Shown here: one piece after another, positions 28,210 to 41,331 of the stretch | How the letters are laid out: every line of letters begins with the position of its first letter | How positions within the stretch are numbered: the stretch's first letter is position 1 | The notes under the pieces: generated by a model | Databases searched by the model: none | What the model was told of the DNA's origin: nothing | Seen by the model: only the letters and a program-made list of their open reading frames with translations | Made by a program: the position numbers and the translations under genes | Origin: Quillaja saponaria | Lineage: Eukaryota > Streptophyta > Magnoliopsida > Fabales > Quillajaceae | Length of the DNA: 64,000 bases | NCBI GenBank assembly: GCA_029379385.1 | Contig: CM055607.1 | Span: 1,860,001 to 1,924,000 of the forward strand | Reading direction: 5' to 3'

Positions 28210-29184
28210 TTTCTGTATGCTTATTCCAATTGATCATTACTCTTCACCCCACAGCCTCATTACATCCACATTCGCATGATATGAAGAGTCAACCCACTTA
28301 GCAAAACAAAAAGTCTACAAATTGAAAGCAATAATGAAATAATCAGTACGGTTATTGTACCAACCTAGGCATTATCAAAAACAGAACCAACCAAAAAAAA
28401 AATCATTATATGTCATCAACAAGCTTGTACAATGATAAAGAACCCAAATGGTATAGTTTACACAGGTTACCATAATTTGCTACCCCTGCATATTTGGAAC
28501 TTCTCGCCTTCCATAAATGGAAAAAACAATGATCTATGGATGAATCAAAAGAAAAATTTTCTACCTGATTTTACCGGTGCCGGAGAATACAATGTCCGAG
28601 AAATACTTCAGTGTTCGACTCGCCGGAAAAAAATAGAGATCCAAAGAAAGAGGTGGCTGTGGCGCTGCTTATTGGCTTCCTGCTTGCTACATGCAAAGGT
28701 TTTTCTTTTTTCCTTTTCATATTTCTGGATCGAAGCTAATGTTATCGGATCTGTCCTGGGCCCATGAAACGGGCTCCAATAGACTCACCTTCAATACAAG
28801 CCCAACTATTTAAGTGGACTCAGATTCAAGCCCATTGTTAGCCCAAAAAGTCAACCAAGCACACGTCCAGCCCGAATCTCAACCCGCTAATGGCCGCTAT
28901 GGCCAGTATCGCATCGTAGCGTACTACTCAATTCATACATGGTAGTTTTCAAGCAATTATCACGTGGCTCGCATGCCCTTCATAGTTACCATGTGTCTGC
29001 CTCTGAAACTTTGCTTCTCAAAAGTACAAAAGCCCCTCCCTTCGACTCCTCAATCTCCTCTATCATAAGAGTTATATTTCCGATTGAGATTCTGATTGTC
29101 GGAAATCAGAATTGGAGCCGCCGGAGTTTTTAAAGCATCTCGGAGATAAAGTTTAAGGGTTCTTGAGGGAAGGGGTCGTCGGTG
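28210..29184. promoter_or_regulatory. Shared divergent promoter with site II cluster
   Basis: The 975 bases between the two divergent start codons hold a dense group of TGGGCY-type sites in both orientations between about 28755 and 28885, starting with GGGCCCA near 28757 and followed by several AGCCCA copies. No TATA box is obvious for either gene. The arrangement fits a bidirectional, constitutive, TCP-responsive promoter. Confidence 0.55.
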
Positions 29185-32100
29185 ATGGGGAAGAAGAGGA
29201 AGTCCATAGCCACAAGCCTGGATGAGGTGGATCGAACCATGTATGCGTCGTTTTGTAGTGCCGCTAACTCTCTCTCACAACTTTACACCCAGGCGATGAA
29301 CCACCAAAAGCAGTCTTTTCAAGCCGGTGAACGCCACGGCCTTGTACGATCTTCCTCCCCTATATCTTTCTCTTCTTCTGTGTTCCCCTGAAAGCATATA
29401 ACCCGAATTCAAATTGTTAGCGATGTTCGAATTTTTGGGTTTTTTCTTTTCTTTTTTCCCTACCAATTGGGTTTTAATTGATGATTATAAATGGTTGGTG
29501 CTGGTTTTGCTGGGGGCAAAAGGTGGTTAATTTTGTTCTTAAGCGTGGTTTTAGGTTACTTTCTTCTGTTTCAACGGTTAATTAGGATTGAATTTTTCTC
29601 TTTTCCTTTTGCTGATTTTAACATTCTATACACATTATATCTATACTCGATTTATCCTTGTGTATCATTAAATTTTGCAGTTGGAATTTGTTTCATTTCT
29701 TAAATTTTGTTTTTGGAGTTGTTCCGTATCATAGTTGGTTGAAATTTACTCTGTGGAAGATGATCAAATCCAGGTTTTTCTTTGGTACCCAGAGGTAGTG
29801 GTATCTAGGTATGCAGTGCAATATTGTCTATAAACATATGTTAATCAATAAAATTATTACACATATAGTCATGGTAAAGGTTCTGGCTTTGCTGGTAGAA
29901 GTAATGTGGTATTGTTCCTATCCACATGACCACATCAATGCATACCTGGGTACTGATAACTCTTGGGTAGGTATGATACAATTATTAATTGGAGAATGGG
30001 AAACTCAAGCCTCTTGTAGTTCCTTAGGAGTAATTTCATTTTCTACTGGTAAAGTAGATTTGTATTAGAAAAGGATATGTGATACACATACCTTGAAAAC
30101 ACTATAAAGACATCTGAATACTGAATTTTAGATAAGATGCAAGGATTTCATTGCCTTATTATGATAAAGATTGACAGTGGTATTGGTCTTGTGGTCTGTT
30201 AAGTTGTTAAAGAGCATATCTAGATCATAGGCAAGGTCTTGGTTTATCATAGTATGAAGCAGACACAGTTACCTTAATGCTCTATCAACTTAACTCTACA
30301 CTATGCTAAAAAGATAAAAATGGGGGGGTGGGGGGGGTGGGGCGGGGGCGGAAGAAGTATAGAAATTTATATCTGGTCTGGAGTGATCCTGTTCTGAATG
30401 CAGTGAGAGACATTTTCTTTCTATGTAAACTTTCTTTTGGGTGGGGACGGGGTGGGGTGTGGGAGTTTGAAAGAATGAGAGTTTCCTGACTGAATTAAAA
30501 ACAATAATGTTAAAACTTAGAATTATGTTCTATGCATAAAAGACAGCTGCTATATGTGTTAGCACATTTTACCACTACTTCCATGCTTGAATGCCATTGT
30601 CTCCCTGTTTCATAGTTCATTTTCAATTACTATTGCCAAGAAGTTGAGTTTAACAGGTGCTTCTGGCATGCTTACATAGTTGTTGAATCAAGATTTGACT
30701 TGTGAATCGAAATTCTGATCTTGAGAATCGGGAATCTTACGATTCAGTATAAATTCTAAAAATAAATATTAAATTTAATATTTGTAATTAAACATCTAAT
30801 ATTTGTACCTTTAGGGGAGGGGAAGTGAAGTTTTTCGTTCTTCTTCTTTTTATAATTATATTTTTTCTTATTGTTCAAGAAAAATATAAAAGATTGGTAA
30901 TTTTTGCATATGAATCAAAGAAATACTACTATTTTTTTTTTCCTTTTAAATAGCAAGAATAGTAACACTAACAACTTTAAAAGATGTGGCAGGGATATTA
31001 TCTAATGCCAACATCAAAATAAAATTAGAAAATATATAAGTACTAATAAATTAAGTAAGCAAAAATAATGTACTATTTGTATTACCAAAAAGTAGAAATC
31101 CAAGAGATTCTTTATAGAGCTTCTCTCTCACCGACAATAAAAAAGAATTTGACTCCTAATGGCTTTCATCCATACGACTACAACTTAGACATGGAGGAAA
31201 GAACAAAGTCTCTTGGTAGGTGTTTTGAAAAATAAAGAAATGGCAGGCATGGCTGAAGTAGACTTCTTAGTTTCTTCAGCTGGTAAGCCTTGCAGCCTTC
31301 TGCATACGTCTTAAAATGTTTCAAGCTTTTTATGTGTCTATCATTGTGCGTAAGGTGAAGCAAAAAAGTTTTCATGAAAAACTTGAAAAAATTTGTTCAC
31401 ATTTTGAGTTTTTCAGATTTGTAGGTCGTTAGATCCGAGTTTTATCCAGAACGTTTGACTCGGAGGTGACTCGTGCAATTGAATCGATTCGCCCGATTCA
31501 CCTTTGATTCGGTCGATTCATGTAGGATTCTTGAAATTCACCCTTGCAATATGTATTCGTTTAGGTGCTAAATTGAATCGACTCGTATGACTCGAATTGT
31601 GAATCGTAAGAGTCTGATAACAGTGCATGCTTATGTATTTGAAGCCTTGATTTTATTATCTGGTTTGGTGAATTTTTTTATTTAAAAAAGTGGGCTTCTT
31701 ATTTTGTTTCAGGAAAAACTTTACCAGTGGATCTGGAGACAGCAAGAGGGAGGATCAAGAGTGACCGCAGTTGATATACTTAATTACATTCAGGTTCCGT
31801 TGAATGTTCTCACCCGTTTTTGAATGTGATATATCATATACCTTCTTTTTTTCAAGAGTCTAGTGATAAAAACATCACCACTGTGGACAAGAACTTTCAA
31901 GTTGGTGAAATATTTAGGTTTAGCTAATGGTTTTAGGTTTTTTTTTTTGTGCATGCTCAAATTTCTCACTTGTTCGAGGAAATAGTAGAAATTGATAAAT
32001 TTTTTAATGAAACCTAAATAAATCAATAACCAATTAGCAACTTTCTTTTTTTCTATGAGTGCATGGACTCGAAGATAGAGTGGGAGTGCAAGATGGGTAA

Positions 32101-33163
32101 TGGCCACCAAAATCAATGGAAAGCAAGTTGGTATTTTAACTACTTAGCAAAAAAGAGTTGAGTCCAGAAAATCTCTAATGTAATGTAATTGCACATATAA
32201 ATTTTTTACTCTATATTCAGGAAATTATTCTGCCGGTCAATAATCCTTGTTTAATGTAATCAGTGTTCAGCAGGACAATTAATGGTTTTAACTTTTACTA
32301 GAGGTATTGCGCTGGTGATGTGGCTCAATCAATGGACTTTGTCTTGTTTATGAAGGCACATTTTGTCAGCAGCCTTTTTGCTGGCAGAGTCATTTGTCTG
32401 TGACCCTTTTTCCTTTTTAGTTTTAGAAGAAGCAAAAAACTTTTATGTTGTCAAATCCTTGCTAGCATGATTGTGTAAAACATGCTATCTTATACATGAG
32501 CATTAATCAAGACCAAAACTTTTGATTCATTCTAGGGAAAGCTGATTCATAAATGAGCTCAAATTGAAGAAGATTAAACTAATGCTGATTGCTTTATTTC
32601 TTTGTCTTGTAATTTATCTTTTTCCATGTTCATATTCGGAATTGTCAATTATGTCTTAGAATTGAGATTGTGTATTTTTGAACATGTGAACACCTCATGG
32701 TTGGGGGGAAAAGTACATGTTATGTTTTTACACTTGCATTAGTGGCATTGATAACTATTATTTTGTGATCTGCTAGCAGAATGAGCTCGAATATTGTGGA
32801 GAAGAGCCATCGATGTCCCCTAGGGCTCCACTACAACAGCAGCACTCTCAACCCGCAATGAACTCGGGCTTCCCAGTTTCTTCAGGGTCTTCCGGCCAGG
32901 GAACTCGCTCTGAGCATTGTGATAATCAACCAAAGAATTCTGTGTTCTCAAACGCTTTGTCAAGCCCCATTCGCCGGAGCCTTCAGCACTATCATATTGG
33001 TGAGGGAGGATACAACCCTAATAGTGGTATGTCTGTGGGTAATGGAGGCCGGAGCAATGAACCTAGCTTTCTTCATCAGCAAGGCAGGGATTCTAGTGCT
33101 CTAAGTTCCAATGATTCTGCAATGGACATGCATGCAGACAGCCCTTCTCATGAGTCCTATTGA
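29185..33163 (+). CDS. Conserved plant protein of unknown function (207 aa)
   Basis: Exons 29185-29343, 31713-31793 and 32780-33163 total 624 bases. The product starts MGKKRKSIATSLDEVDRTMY. The first 110 residues are predicted helical and strongly conserved in my memory of plant relatives (AANSLSQLYTQAMNHQKQSF; EKLYQWIWRQQ; TAVDILNYIQNELEY). The rest is a disordered Ser/Gln/Asn/Gly-rich tail (SPRAPLQQQHSQP to the end). The Lys/Arg-rich start suggests nuclear location. Relatives are often labelled holocarboxylase synthetase in databases, but I see none of the biotin-ligase motifs, so I do not adopt that name. The codon before the ATG is GTG; ATG at 29185 is the natural start. Intron 1 (2.4 kb) contains G-rich tracts and a transposon-like segment. 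Exon 3 has a TAGCAG tandem acceptor. Confidence 0.85.
30322..30463 (+). other. Two G-quadruplex-prone tracts in an intron
   Basis: Bases 30322-30351 comprise G7, G8, G4, G5 runs split by single T or C bases. Bases 30439-30463 hold GGGTGGGGACGGGGTGGGG followed by TGTGGG. Both meet the usual four-run quadruplex pattern on the sense strand of the enclosing transcript. Confidence 0.75.
30732..31614. mobile_element. Candidate non-autonomous DNA transposon in intron 1 of the unknown gene
   Basis: Inverted terminal words GAATCTTACGATTCA (30732-30746) and TGAATCGTAAGAGTC (31600-31614) match at 14 of 15 positions. The interior is AT-rich, noncoding, and carries many GATTCG/GAATCG words at 31400-31580. 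No transposase or clean target-site duplication is visible, so family (hAT or Mutator-like) is undetermined and termini may extend further out. Confidence 0.4.
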
Positions 33164-35530
33164 CAAGTATAATTTGAGAAGCCTCATGCATACTAGTCGT
33201 GATATTTGAAAAACTGCTGGGATTGCAAAGCTGGTTTGCTTGTTGCACTTCTGACAAGAAATGAAAGCGAAGGACAAGGCCAGTACTTTTAACCTTTCAG
33301 TATGCTTATGTTGTCTTGGTGATTAGTTTGGGTATTTAATGTCTTCAGCAAAGCTCTTTGTTGAATAGTATTGAAGCTTCTTACTTTGTACTTGATGTTC
33401 TTTTTTCTTTTTCAAAGACTACTGTTTTTCCCTAGGATTTGCTTCAAAACTCAAAAAAGGTTGACTATGTATTTTTCTCTCCCTTGTGCATATCTTTTTC
33501 TGTATGGCAGATTATACATTCTGGTTAATAAATCACCTTTAGATGCTGATTTTACAGCTTGCGTTTTATCATGTTTCTGTCTTTCTGAAGGAGGAAGTAG
33601 GGAATTATTAACAAGTTGCTATTTTGATTTCCTAATTTGAGAATGTATTTGGATTTGAATAACCTGATTTTAGTGTGGGATTGCAAGAATGGAGATCTAG
33701 ACTATAGAGAAAGATGGAGGCAGATAAGTATTGCTTATTTGTTTTAAATCTTTTAGAGGAAAGAGTTTGAAATCACTTCTATGCCGACCTAACCTCGAGG
33801 TTTTGTAAGCATTACTTGCTAGGATTTTATACGTACAGGCTTTTGTAGTGGAAACATTATTATATAACCCTCAAAAATACATACCAAGTTCATGGACAGC
33901 TTAGATCTTGCATGTAGAATTCATAATCAGACAACAACCCGTGGCCATGGGTCTTTTCCCAACCTTAGCTCAGTGATCATTGAGATTTAGTTTGACTTTC
34001 TTTCTCTTTTTTTTGGCTAAATATTTATAGAATCGTTAGACATTGGAATCCCAATATACTGATGGAAAAGAAAAAAATGGGAGAGGATTAGAAAAACTTT
34101 TTTGACCGTTCAATCATTGATCCAAACATGGTTGGCTTTAACTATGCTCGAAACTATCATTATCTAACTGCCGAAAGGCAACATCTGTTTAGTTTTATTC
34201 TTTTCTTTTTTTCTCCACGTTTAAACGTCTTTTAACACGCAAAGCTATTAGAATAATGATAGTTGTGATGGCGCACATGGTGAAAAGTGTTATGGTGGTA
34301 ATGCCACGCGGTTGCAGATGTGGACAACTTGGTGAAGAATGGTGGTAGACGGTGGCAAGCGCTTGCATGGTATGGGCAAAAACTTGGCGGAGAACGGTGG
34401 CAACAGTGGTAGACGGTGGTGTTTATAATAGTCAGGGTAGGGTGACTGTAGTTGGCTAGTAATTATGAGGTTGAAAAAATTATTTTAAATGTAATTTTCG
34501 TCAATTATTTATTTAAATTTTTGGCAATAAAGGTGATATAGATTTCTATAAATACATGCATAATGAATATATTTGAATCAGTATATAATCATTTACAATC
34601 TGATTCCCAACAAGAAAAGTAACAACGTAATGTAATTTCTATTAAAACAAACATGGAGAAAAATATGGGTCTAAAATGGACATATTTATAATGCATATTA
34701 ATTCATCTTCATAAAATAGGGAAACAACATAAATGTCATGTAACCGTTACAGCATTCATACAAAAAACGCTGGGCTCAGAACATTGTTTTGGAATTATCA
34801 AGGTCACTCTAGGCATATATTTTTGCCTATAAAAGTAACTCCTCGCTCCATATCAAAACATGTAATTGGAGCATAGCAACCATTTTATTTGTTTGGGTTG
34901 AAATGGGATTATATGCTTTCTAGAGGCAATGAGAATAGACGCATGGAATAGATTTCTGCTAATTTTTCATTTTAGTAAAATAAAATGAAGATGAAGGGAT
35001 GATGAATTCTTTTCCATGTTTGCTATTCTCATCGTCTCTAGAAGGTTTTTCTCTTTTCTTACCAAGCTCCCCAAAAAATTTAAATAAATTAATAAAATAT
35101 GTAAATTTTAACTGAAAATATTATATGTGTGATTGGAATAGATTTGTCAAAAACTACTCATTTGATTAGAAATCTGTGTTTTTAAATTCCATGCTATGAT
35201 CTCAATCAAACATTTTGTCTTAGAATTACAAGGTTTGGTCCTAACACATGAAAATGATTTTGATGGATGTGTTGTAATTGTCATTTTTTTTAATTTCGTA
35301 ATGGCTTAAAGCAGCTACACTGACACAGACAAGCAAACAAATTCAATCTTTCTCTCTTCAATCAATTATCACCAATTTGTATTTACCAATCAATTTCTCA
35401 AGAATGAATAATATTGAAAGGAGAAAAAAAAAAAAAAGTGAGAAACTGCCCAAATTAAATTGGGGCCCTATCGCTATCATGCGCCCTATGTCACTATCTC
35501 TATCCTCCTTTTAAATAATTCGAGCCAGAA
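33164..35530. other. Intergenic region, no gene recognised
   Basis: The first few hundred bases are the 3' flank of the preceding gene. Around 34265-34450 lies a run of GGTGG-rich imperfect repeats (for example GTAGACGGTGG twice) without a protein match. The rest is AT-rich. Confidence 0.4.
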
Positions 35531-36644
35531 GCAAAGCCAACTCTTTCTCTGAATTCCTCGGCGATTTATTAGTACCAGTAGCGATCGGAGACGCTAGGCG
35601 CTACCGATTTGACGTGCCACCGTTTGCTGATTACTCCGCCGGAGTTCCATTTCCTTGATTTTGAATCCCTTTCAGGTACTGTACCTATGCTTGTTGTTTG
35701 ATCTGATTTTACGTTTGCTTCCCGAGAAAATGGACGAAAAGACAGTTTCAATCTTACTTCCCTGTGTATTTGATAGTCTGGTCATCTAATTGAACTAAGC
35801 TCTATGAAAGTATTGGTTTTTGGTTCTCGTCTGGTGTATTATATATTCGATTGAGTGTTATGTTTATTTTCGTTTTCGTTCATTTTCTTTGGGAGAAAAT
35901 GGAGAACTGTGTTGAGTTTCCTTAGTGAATGAAGCAGGAATTTTGTGTAAAGCTTTGCATGTCTGGAATTTGTTTTGTTTTGGTACTGAAAGCCTTGTAG
36001 CGGAGAGATCTTCTGCTTCTGCAACTTCCTTGTGTGATTTTTTATCAGTGCCATAAGCTTTTTCTATTTTTTCTTGTCGGTGATAATAATTAATAAATTG
36101 AGATATATACTTTTTATCTTGTCTATCGTACTGCTGAGGTTGACTAATGCATATATGTATATATTTGCTTGTTCATGACAGGTTACTGTAAACAAATTCT
36201 AATAAAAAAAAAAAAATGATATATGATGGTTTATACCAAAAATTGTAATATTGATTTTAAATTAGTAATGCACTTTCAATCAAAAAATAAAAATAAAAAT
36301 TAGTAATGCACTTTATCCAAAATTATTCTGAAAATTATAAACTTTTCATGGTAATGACATTATATATAATCATGGGAGGGACAATTTGAATGTGTACCTT
36401 CTTATTTTTGTTTTGTTGAAAACTAGTTGTATGTAGAAACATTTTTCAGTGCTTTCTGCCAATTTCAGTGCATTTTTGGAAATTTAACAAATTAGGGTAA
36501 GAGAATCTGATACTCAATGCTTATCTTTACCCAACTGACATATCTGGAAATCATTCTGCTGGATGAAGGGCTATAAACTTTGGCTCTTTTGAGAGGGGGG
36601 ATCTATACAGAATTCATGTTGCAGTTCGCAGATGAGAAGAACTG

Positions 36645-38493
36645 ATGTTATTGGCAGTAGAAGGAGGAGGATTCTTCTCTTCTTCAGCTTCAGGGTATAG
36701 CAAGGGCCTGACCGTTCTTCTGTTGGGCCAGAAGAATGAAGAAAAACACATGAGAGTTTCCCCGTGGAACCAGTACCAGTTGGTAAACCAAGAATCTGAC
36801 CCTGAGCTTCAGCTGGCTTCGACGAAGAACCGGCTTGCCCACGGGTGCGCCTCCTTTGTTTGCTTTGGCCGTGCTTCTGCTGGGCTTGACTCTCCATCTC
36901 CTCTTAAAGTGGGCCCTGCTCAACAGCAAGATATCTTGCCAGGACCTCTTGTTTCTGACAGTGGCAAGGATCCTTCTGTTCATCTTGATGATGATAATAA
37001 TAATACAAGAAAGGTTGCACTAAAAAGTAGCCTAAAGAAAAGGCCAGCAAATCTGCCAGTTCCTGTTGAGGTTCCTCGTGAACATGAGCCGTTGAGTGGA
37101 AAAGTGAATGATTCTTCTGGAGAAACGGAAAGAAGGAAGGTGCAGTGGACAGATGCATGTGGAAGTGAGCTTGCTGAGATAAGAGAATTTGAGGCCAGGT
37201 ATTTTAATTTATTTTATGTCGAATAAATTTGCAGTTTTGCACACTCAATATGTGATAGAGGTTTTGCTTTCTCTCTTTAGGATCTCTTGGGATGTTGACA
37301 TAGGCTTACATATGTACAGAAATGGTTTAGAATTTACCACCTTTGTTCTTAGAAGCACGGTTTTCATTGTTATCTGAAACCTACAGCCTCATTCATCATT
37401 TTATTCTTTAAACTTTATTGCTGATTTTTATTACTAAAATTCTTTACTGCTGATTTAAAGGTGTAGAAATTACTCCAGAGAATGATATCTTTTGCTAGCT
37501 CTTAGTAGTTGGGACTACTCCTGTGTTGAGTGAGAAATGAGAATGAAAGTTAATATAGGTTCCCCAATCCAAACTGAAATCTCCTGAGTCTTGATACACC
37601 TAGGTTTGGGAAAAGATAAAATCCTAAGAATGAAAGTCAAGATTGTTTAGAAATTCTAATTAGTGGTGTCAAAGACACCAAATTGCAAATGCAGTGACTT
37701 CCAAAGAAAAGTGATCCTATAATTGGCATCTGGAGCTGATCGCAGCCTCGCAGGAAGCTTTAGTCTGATGGAATATTTTCTTTTTCCACTTTTTTTTTTT
37801 GGCAGAGACATTGGAAGTTTTTCTAGTTTGTATGTTATGATGCTATTGGTTTGACATGGACTTGGAAGGGTTTTTTTGACACTAAACCTACTTAGAAGTA
37901 GACAGATACTAGAATATCTGCATGTTCAAATAAAAAAATGTTGGAGACATTTGAAGAGATTAAGTTTGATGATAGTTGCTCCTGCAACAAATTTCACATA
38001 TCTTGTCTTGTTAATAGGAGACAGGGATGGAGGGCTCAGTGCAATTTCACTCCAGTGGTCGATCTGTTAGAGGATGACTTGGGGTTCGCTCTTTGATGAT
38101 CCCTAGGGGCTGAAAACTAATTAAGGGTGTTATTAGGTCTGTCATTAAGCCTTGTATGATTTGGCTGCTCATAACACTGGAACTAACCTCTTGTCTGCAT
38201 GTTTACTTGTTGGGTGTATTTTTTATTGCTCTAGGGCTACTCAAAGTTGATCTAGTCTTGGTGATATATTTTGGAGTCCATGTCTTTCTTATAATCCCAT
38301 AGACATGGCTATTGTTTTGGTGATATATGGCTCTCCTTTTTCTTTTCTTTACTTTTGTAATATAAATTCCTTCTATTTATTTGGAAGTGTTTCACTGAGA
38401 TGGATAATTTGATCTTATGGCAGTGAAGTAGATGGATCCGATGATGAATTTGATAATGGGAATGAAAGAACTTGTTCATGTTCAATTATGTAA
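36645..38493 (+). CDS. Conserved plant protein of unknown function with a C-terminal CaaX box (207 aa)
   Basis: Exons 36645-37198 and 38424-38493 join as 624 bases. The product begins MLLAVEGGGFFSSSASGYSK; it has basic and phospho-site-rich regions (KVALKSSLKKRP; ETERRKVQWTDACGSELAEI), an acidic stretch (EVDGSDDEFDNGNE) and ends CSCSIM. I recall near-identical proteins across eudicots with no assigned function. The last four residues, CSIM, fit a farnesylation CaaX motif and the preceding Cys could be palmitoylated, implying membrane attachment. The second exon encodes little more than the acidic tail and CaaX box. The 5' leader seems to contain an intron with a donor near 35676. I cannot give a function. 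Confidence 0.85.
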
Positions 38494-39640
38494 GTTGATT
38501 CGTTACCAGATGCGGATCTGGACCCTCCTTTATGAGGCACCTGGTAAGTAACTGCTAACATGGATCTTCCATTCTTCAACTTAGTTGTGAGAAAAGGAGC
38601 AACCATTTCAGTCCACAAGAGAGCAAGGAGTTTTATGCCCAATGTCCGCCAGATTGATGATTTGCGTCTATATTTGGTTGCAGTGGGTTTGAATTCTGCC
38701 CACCGGGCTTCACTTCAATGTATTGTATTATTCTTATTTTGTGTGATTGCATTGCCATTGATTCATCATAATTTATGTTACTTTAGTTTGTTTCACATGG
38801 GTTTAAAAAAGTTCTATCTCTTTGTTCTCTCCTGACAATAAAGAAACTTAATTCGAATATAAGACTGTAAAGCATTGGAGCCGCTATGGATTGCGAAGTG
38901 GAGGTTTGTTAGCAGCTTGGTAACTTCATTGATATGCAAGAGTTCTCACTATTAGTCTATTACCATGCCAATGCTGCAAAGCAATCTAAACTTCTGTGAC
39001 TTCTGGCATACCGGGCAAAGATTATAGGCGCAAGGGTTGTTTTTAAATTTTTGTGGGGGACATATAGACGCAGGGGTTAACACTAGGTATGTAGTGTAAA
39101 GTTGAAGACACAATGAGAAGTCCCTTCTTCAAGTCCTGAATTACCAATGAACCTGATGTTATTGCAGTAACTTAGAAGTGGTGATCAGAATAGTCTGTTC
39201 ATAACATTAAGTGGAAAAAATTATTTTTGTGCCTCAATTTCGAGCTGCTAATGCTGCTAAAGTTGAAATTTTGTGTTAAAACTGGGAATATGGAGCACCA
39301 GTTTCTGTTCCAAACTTCCAATTACTTTGCTTGTTAATCCTGTGTAATGGAGTAAACGTCCTTACTGTTCTCTAGTTTCTTGTGTGACCCAAACTAAAAA
39401 TGGAATTTTTATCAAATAATTTCTATTAATATTTAAATCATGTTAAGGGGGTCAGTGTAATTCACTTGAAAACTAAATCGTTATGCAAATTGGTGACAAG
39501 CAATGGCATTTTGTCCCCTCTGCGTTAAGGTGCGTCTTGCGCTTCTGTACCACTCACTTTGGCTGCGATTGAAACGAAATGAGACAGGTTGATGGCAGTC
39601 TCTGAATCTCATCGAGTAAACGACATTCCTTGTCAGTGTT
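38494..39640. other. Intergenic region before OHP2
   Basis: 3' flank of the CaaX-protein gene followed by unremarkable sequence. The 91-codon frame at 38560-38835 has no recognisable similarity and looks random. Confidence 0.4.
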
Positions 39641-39913
39641 TGATGTCGTCTTTTTAACATTCTGTCAATGCTAAACTGGAGCCAATCATATCCCTCTCTC
39701 TGTCTTTCTCTCCTTCACTGAACCAACAAGCTTGACAAACGCCATCTTTCAGTTGAGACTTGGCGACACCTTATCCACACATACCTCTCCTCTGATTTTG
39801 ATGACACACCTCAAAACCCCATAATCCAAACAAAACTAAATAGAAGAAGTAGATAAAGGCTGAAAAGAAAAAAGTAAAACAGAATTAAAAAGTGGTAGCA
39901 TTAGGCAAAGAAA

Positions 39914-41331
39914 ATGTCTGTGGCTTCTTCAATACCATGTCTCAAAATCCCAACTTCTTCACCATCATTATCATCGTGTTCATCTACTCAATCAAACTCA
40001 TCTTCTTCCTTTAGATTTAGTTCTGCCAAACCTTATTATGTTACTATAAGGAATTCTCAGACTGAAGGGCCTCTGAGAAGACCTGTGGCTCCTCCTCTTC
40101 GAGAACCCTCTACTGCTCCTCAACCCTTGAAACCCACCCCTCCTTCTCAGTCACCATCTCCGCCGCCTCCTTCATCTACGGTGGCACCATCCCAGAAAGA
40201 AGATACTATTGTTGGGGTGGATAAGGGTGTTATTACATTGGAATTTCAGAGGCAGAAGGCTAAGGAACTGCAGGAATACTTCAAGCAGAAGAAGCTTGAA
40301 AAAGCAGATCAGGGCCCTGCGTTTGGATTTGTTGGAAAGAATGAGATTAGCAATGGAAGGTATAGCCTTTCTTTGAGAATATAGATTTTAAGTTTTGTTT
40401 TTGGGGTTGATGTCAATTTTTGATGGTCTAACATGCTATTCATTTTGGTCCAATGGTGGTAATACTACGAATATGACTAATTCTGAAGATCTTTTTTTTG
40501 CTTTTGTATGGTGAATAATTGAAAATGAATAAAAGGAATATTAATCAAGATCCAGAAATTCAAAAACATTGTTCAGTGGGTGTTTAGATTTTGTTTGATG
40601 ACCTGAGATTTCTCCCAACTATCTTAGACGGACTGACAGACACACTGAAAGTTAAACTTGTTTACATATTTAATTGCTGCATTCTTGCAGTGCTTTGTTT
40701 GAACCCTACTCATTTCAGAAGCAATTTTCTTGTAATCTGGAATATGTCTGAGATTTACCGAAAGCAGGAGAACTATTCTGTGCAATTATCATTTCCATTT
40801 GGAGATTCAATTATGAAAGAATTTGTTAGCATCTCTCATATTTGCCACAGTCACATTCTTTCTTACCAATTTTTAAACAACCTCCCTTGCTTATCTCAAT
40901 GCGAAGATCAAACTTACAAGGTGACAAATTTAAGTTCTGTTTGACGATGAAGAGAAAACAATTAATCTCCAGAACTGGAGTTTATCTCCAATTAATAATA
41001 GAAATTAGGCCTATCATATGAACAATCTTTACCATCTTTAGAAGCAATAATGATGCTGCAACTGATTATTTGTTACTCCAAGGCCTAAATTCCTTGCAAA
41101 GAAGCCATCCAACTACTTGGGTTCAGTCATGTTAAACTCGTTGAAATGATGTTTTCTGTTTTTTATAATGAATATCTGTTTAAAATTTGGCTGTGTTTGG
41201 GATGTTGGTTAAACAGATGGGCGATGTTTGGTTTTGCTGTTGGAATGCTAACAGAGTATGCAACAGGATCAGATTTTGTTGATCAAGTAAAGATCCTTCT
41301 CTCCAATTTCGGGATAGTAGATTTGGAATGA
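39914..41331 (+). CDS. OHP2: One-helix protein 2, LHC-like thylakoid protein (186 aa)
   Basis: Exons 39914-40359 and 41217-41331 total 561 bases. Residues 1 to about 45 are Ser-rich and suit a chloroplast transit peptide; a Pro-rich linker follows (about 60-95), then the conserved EFQRQKAKELQEYFKQKKLE segment. The single LHC-type helix comes next, with the chlorophyll-binding ExxNGRWAMFGFAVGMLTE motif, and the end is VKILLSNFGIVDLE. OHP2 pairs with OHP1 and HCF244 in the thylakoid membrane for photosystem II D1 synthesis and assembly, binding chlorophyll and carotenoid. The single intron splits the Arg codon of the chlorophyll-binding motif. A CTTATCC (I-box/GATA type) at about 39770 in the upstream region fits light control. 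The gene is intact. Confidence 0.96.

Noticed and set aside
36690..37158. Overlapping minus-strand frames in the CaaX-protein exon
   Set aside because: They are shadows of the plus-strand gene, whose frame joins properly to a second exon.
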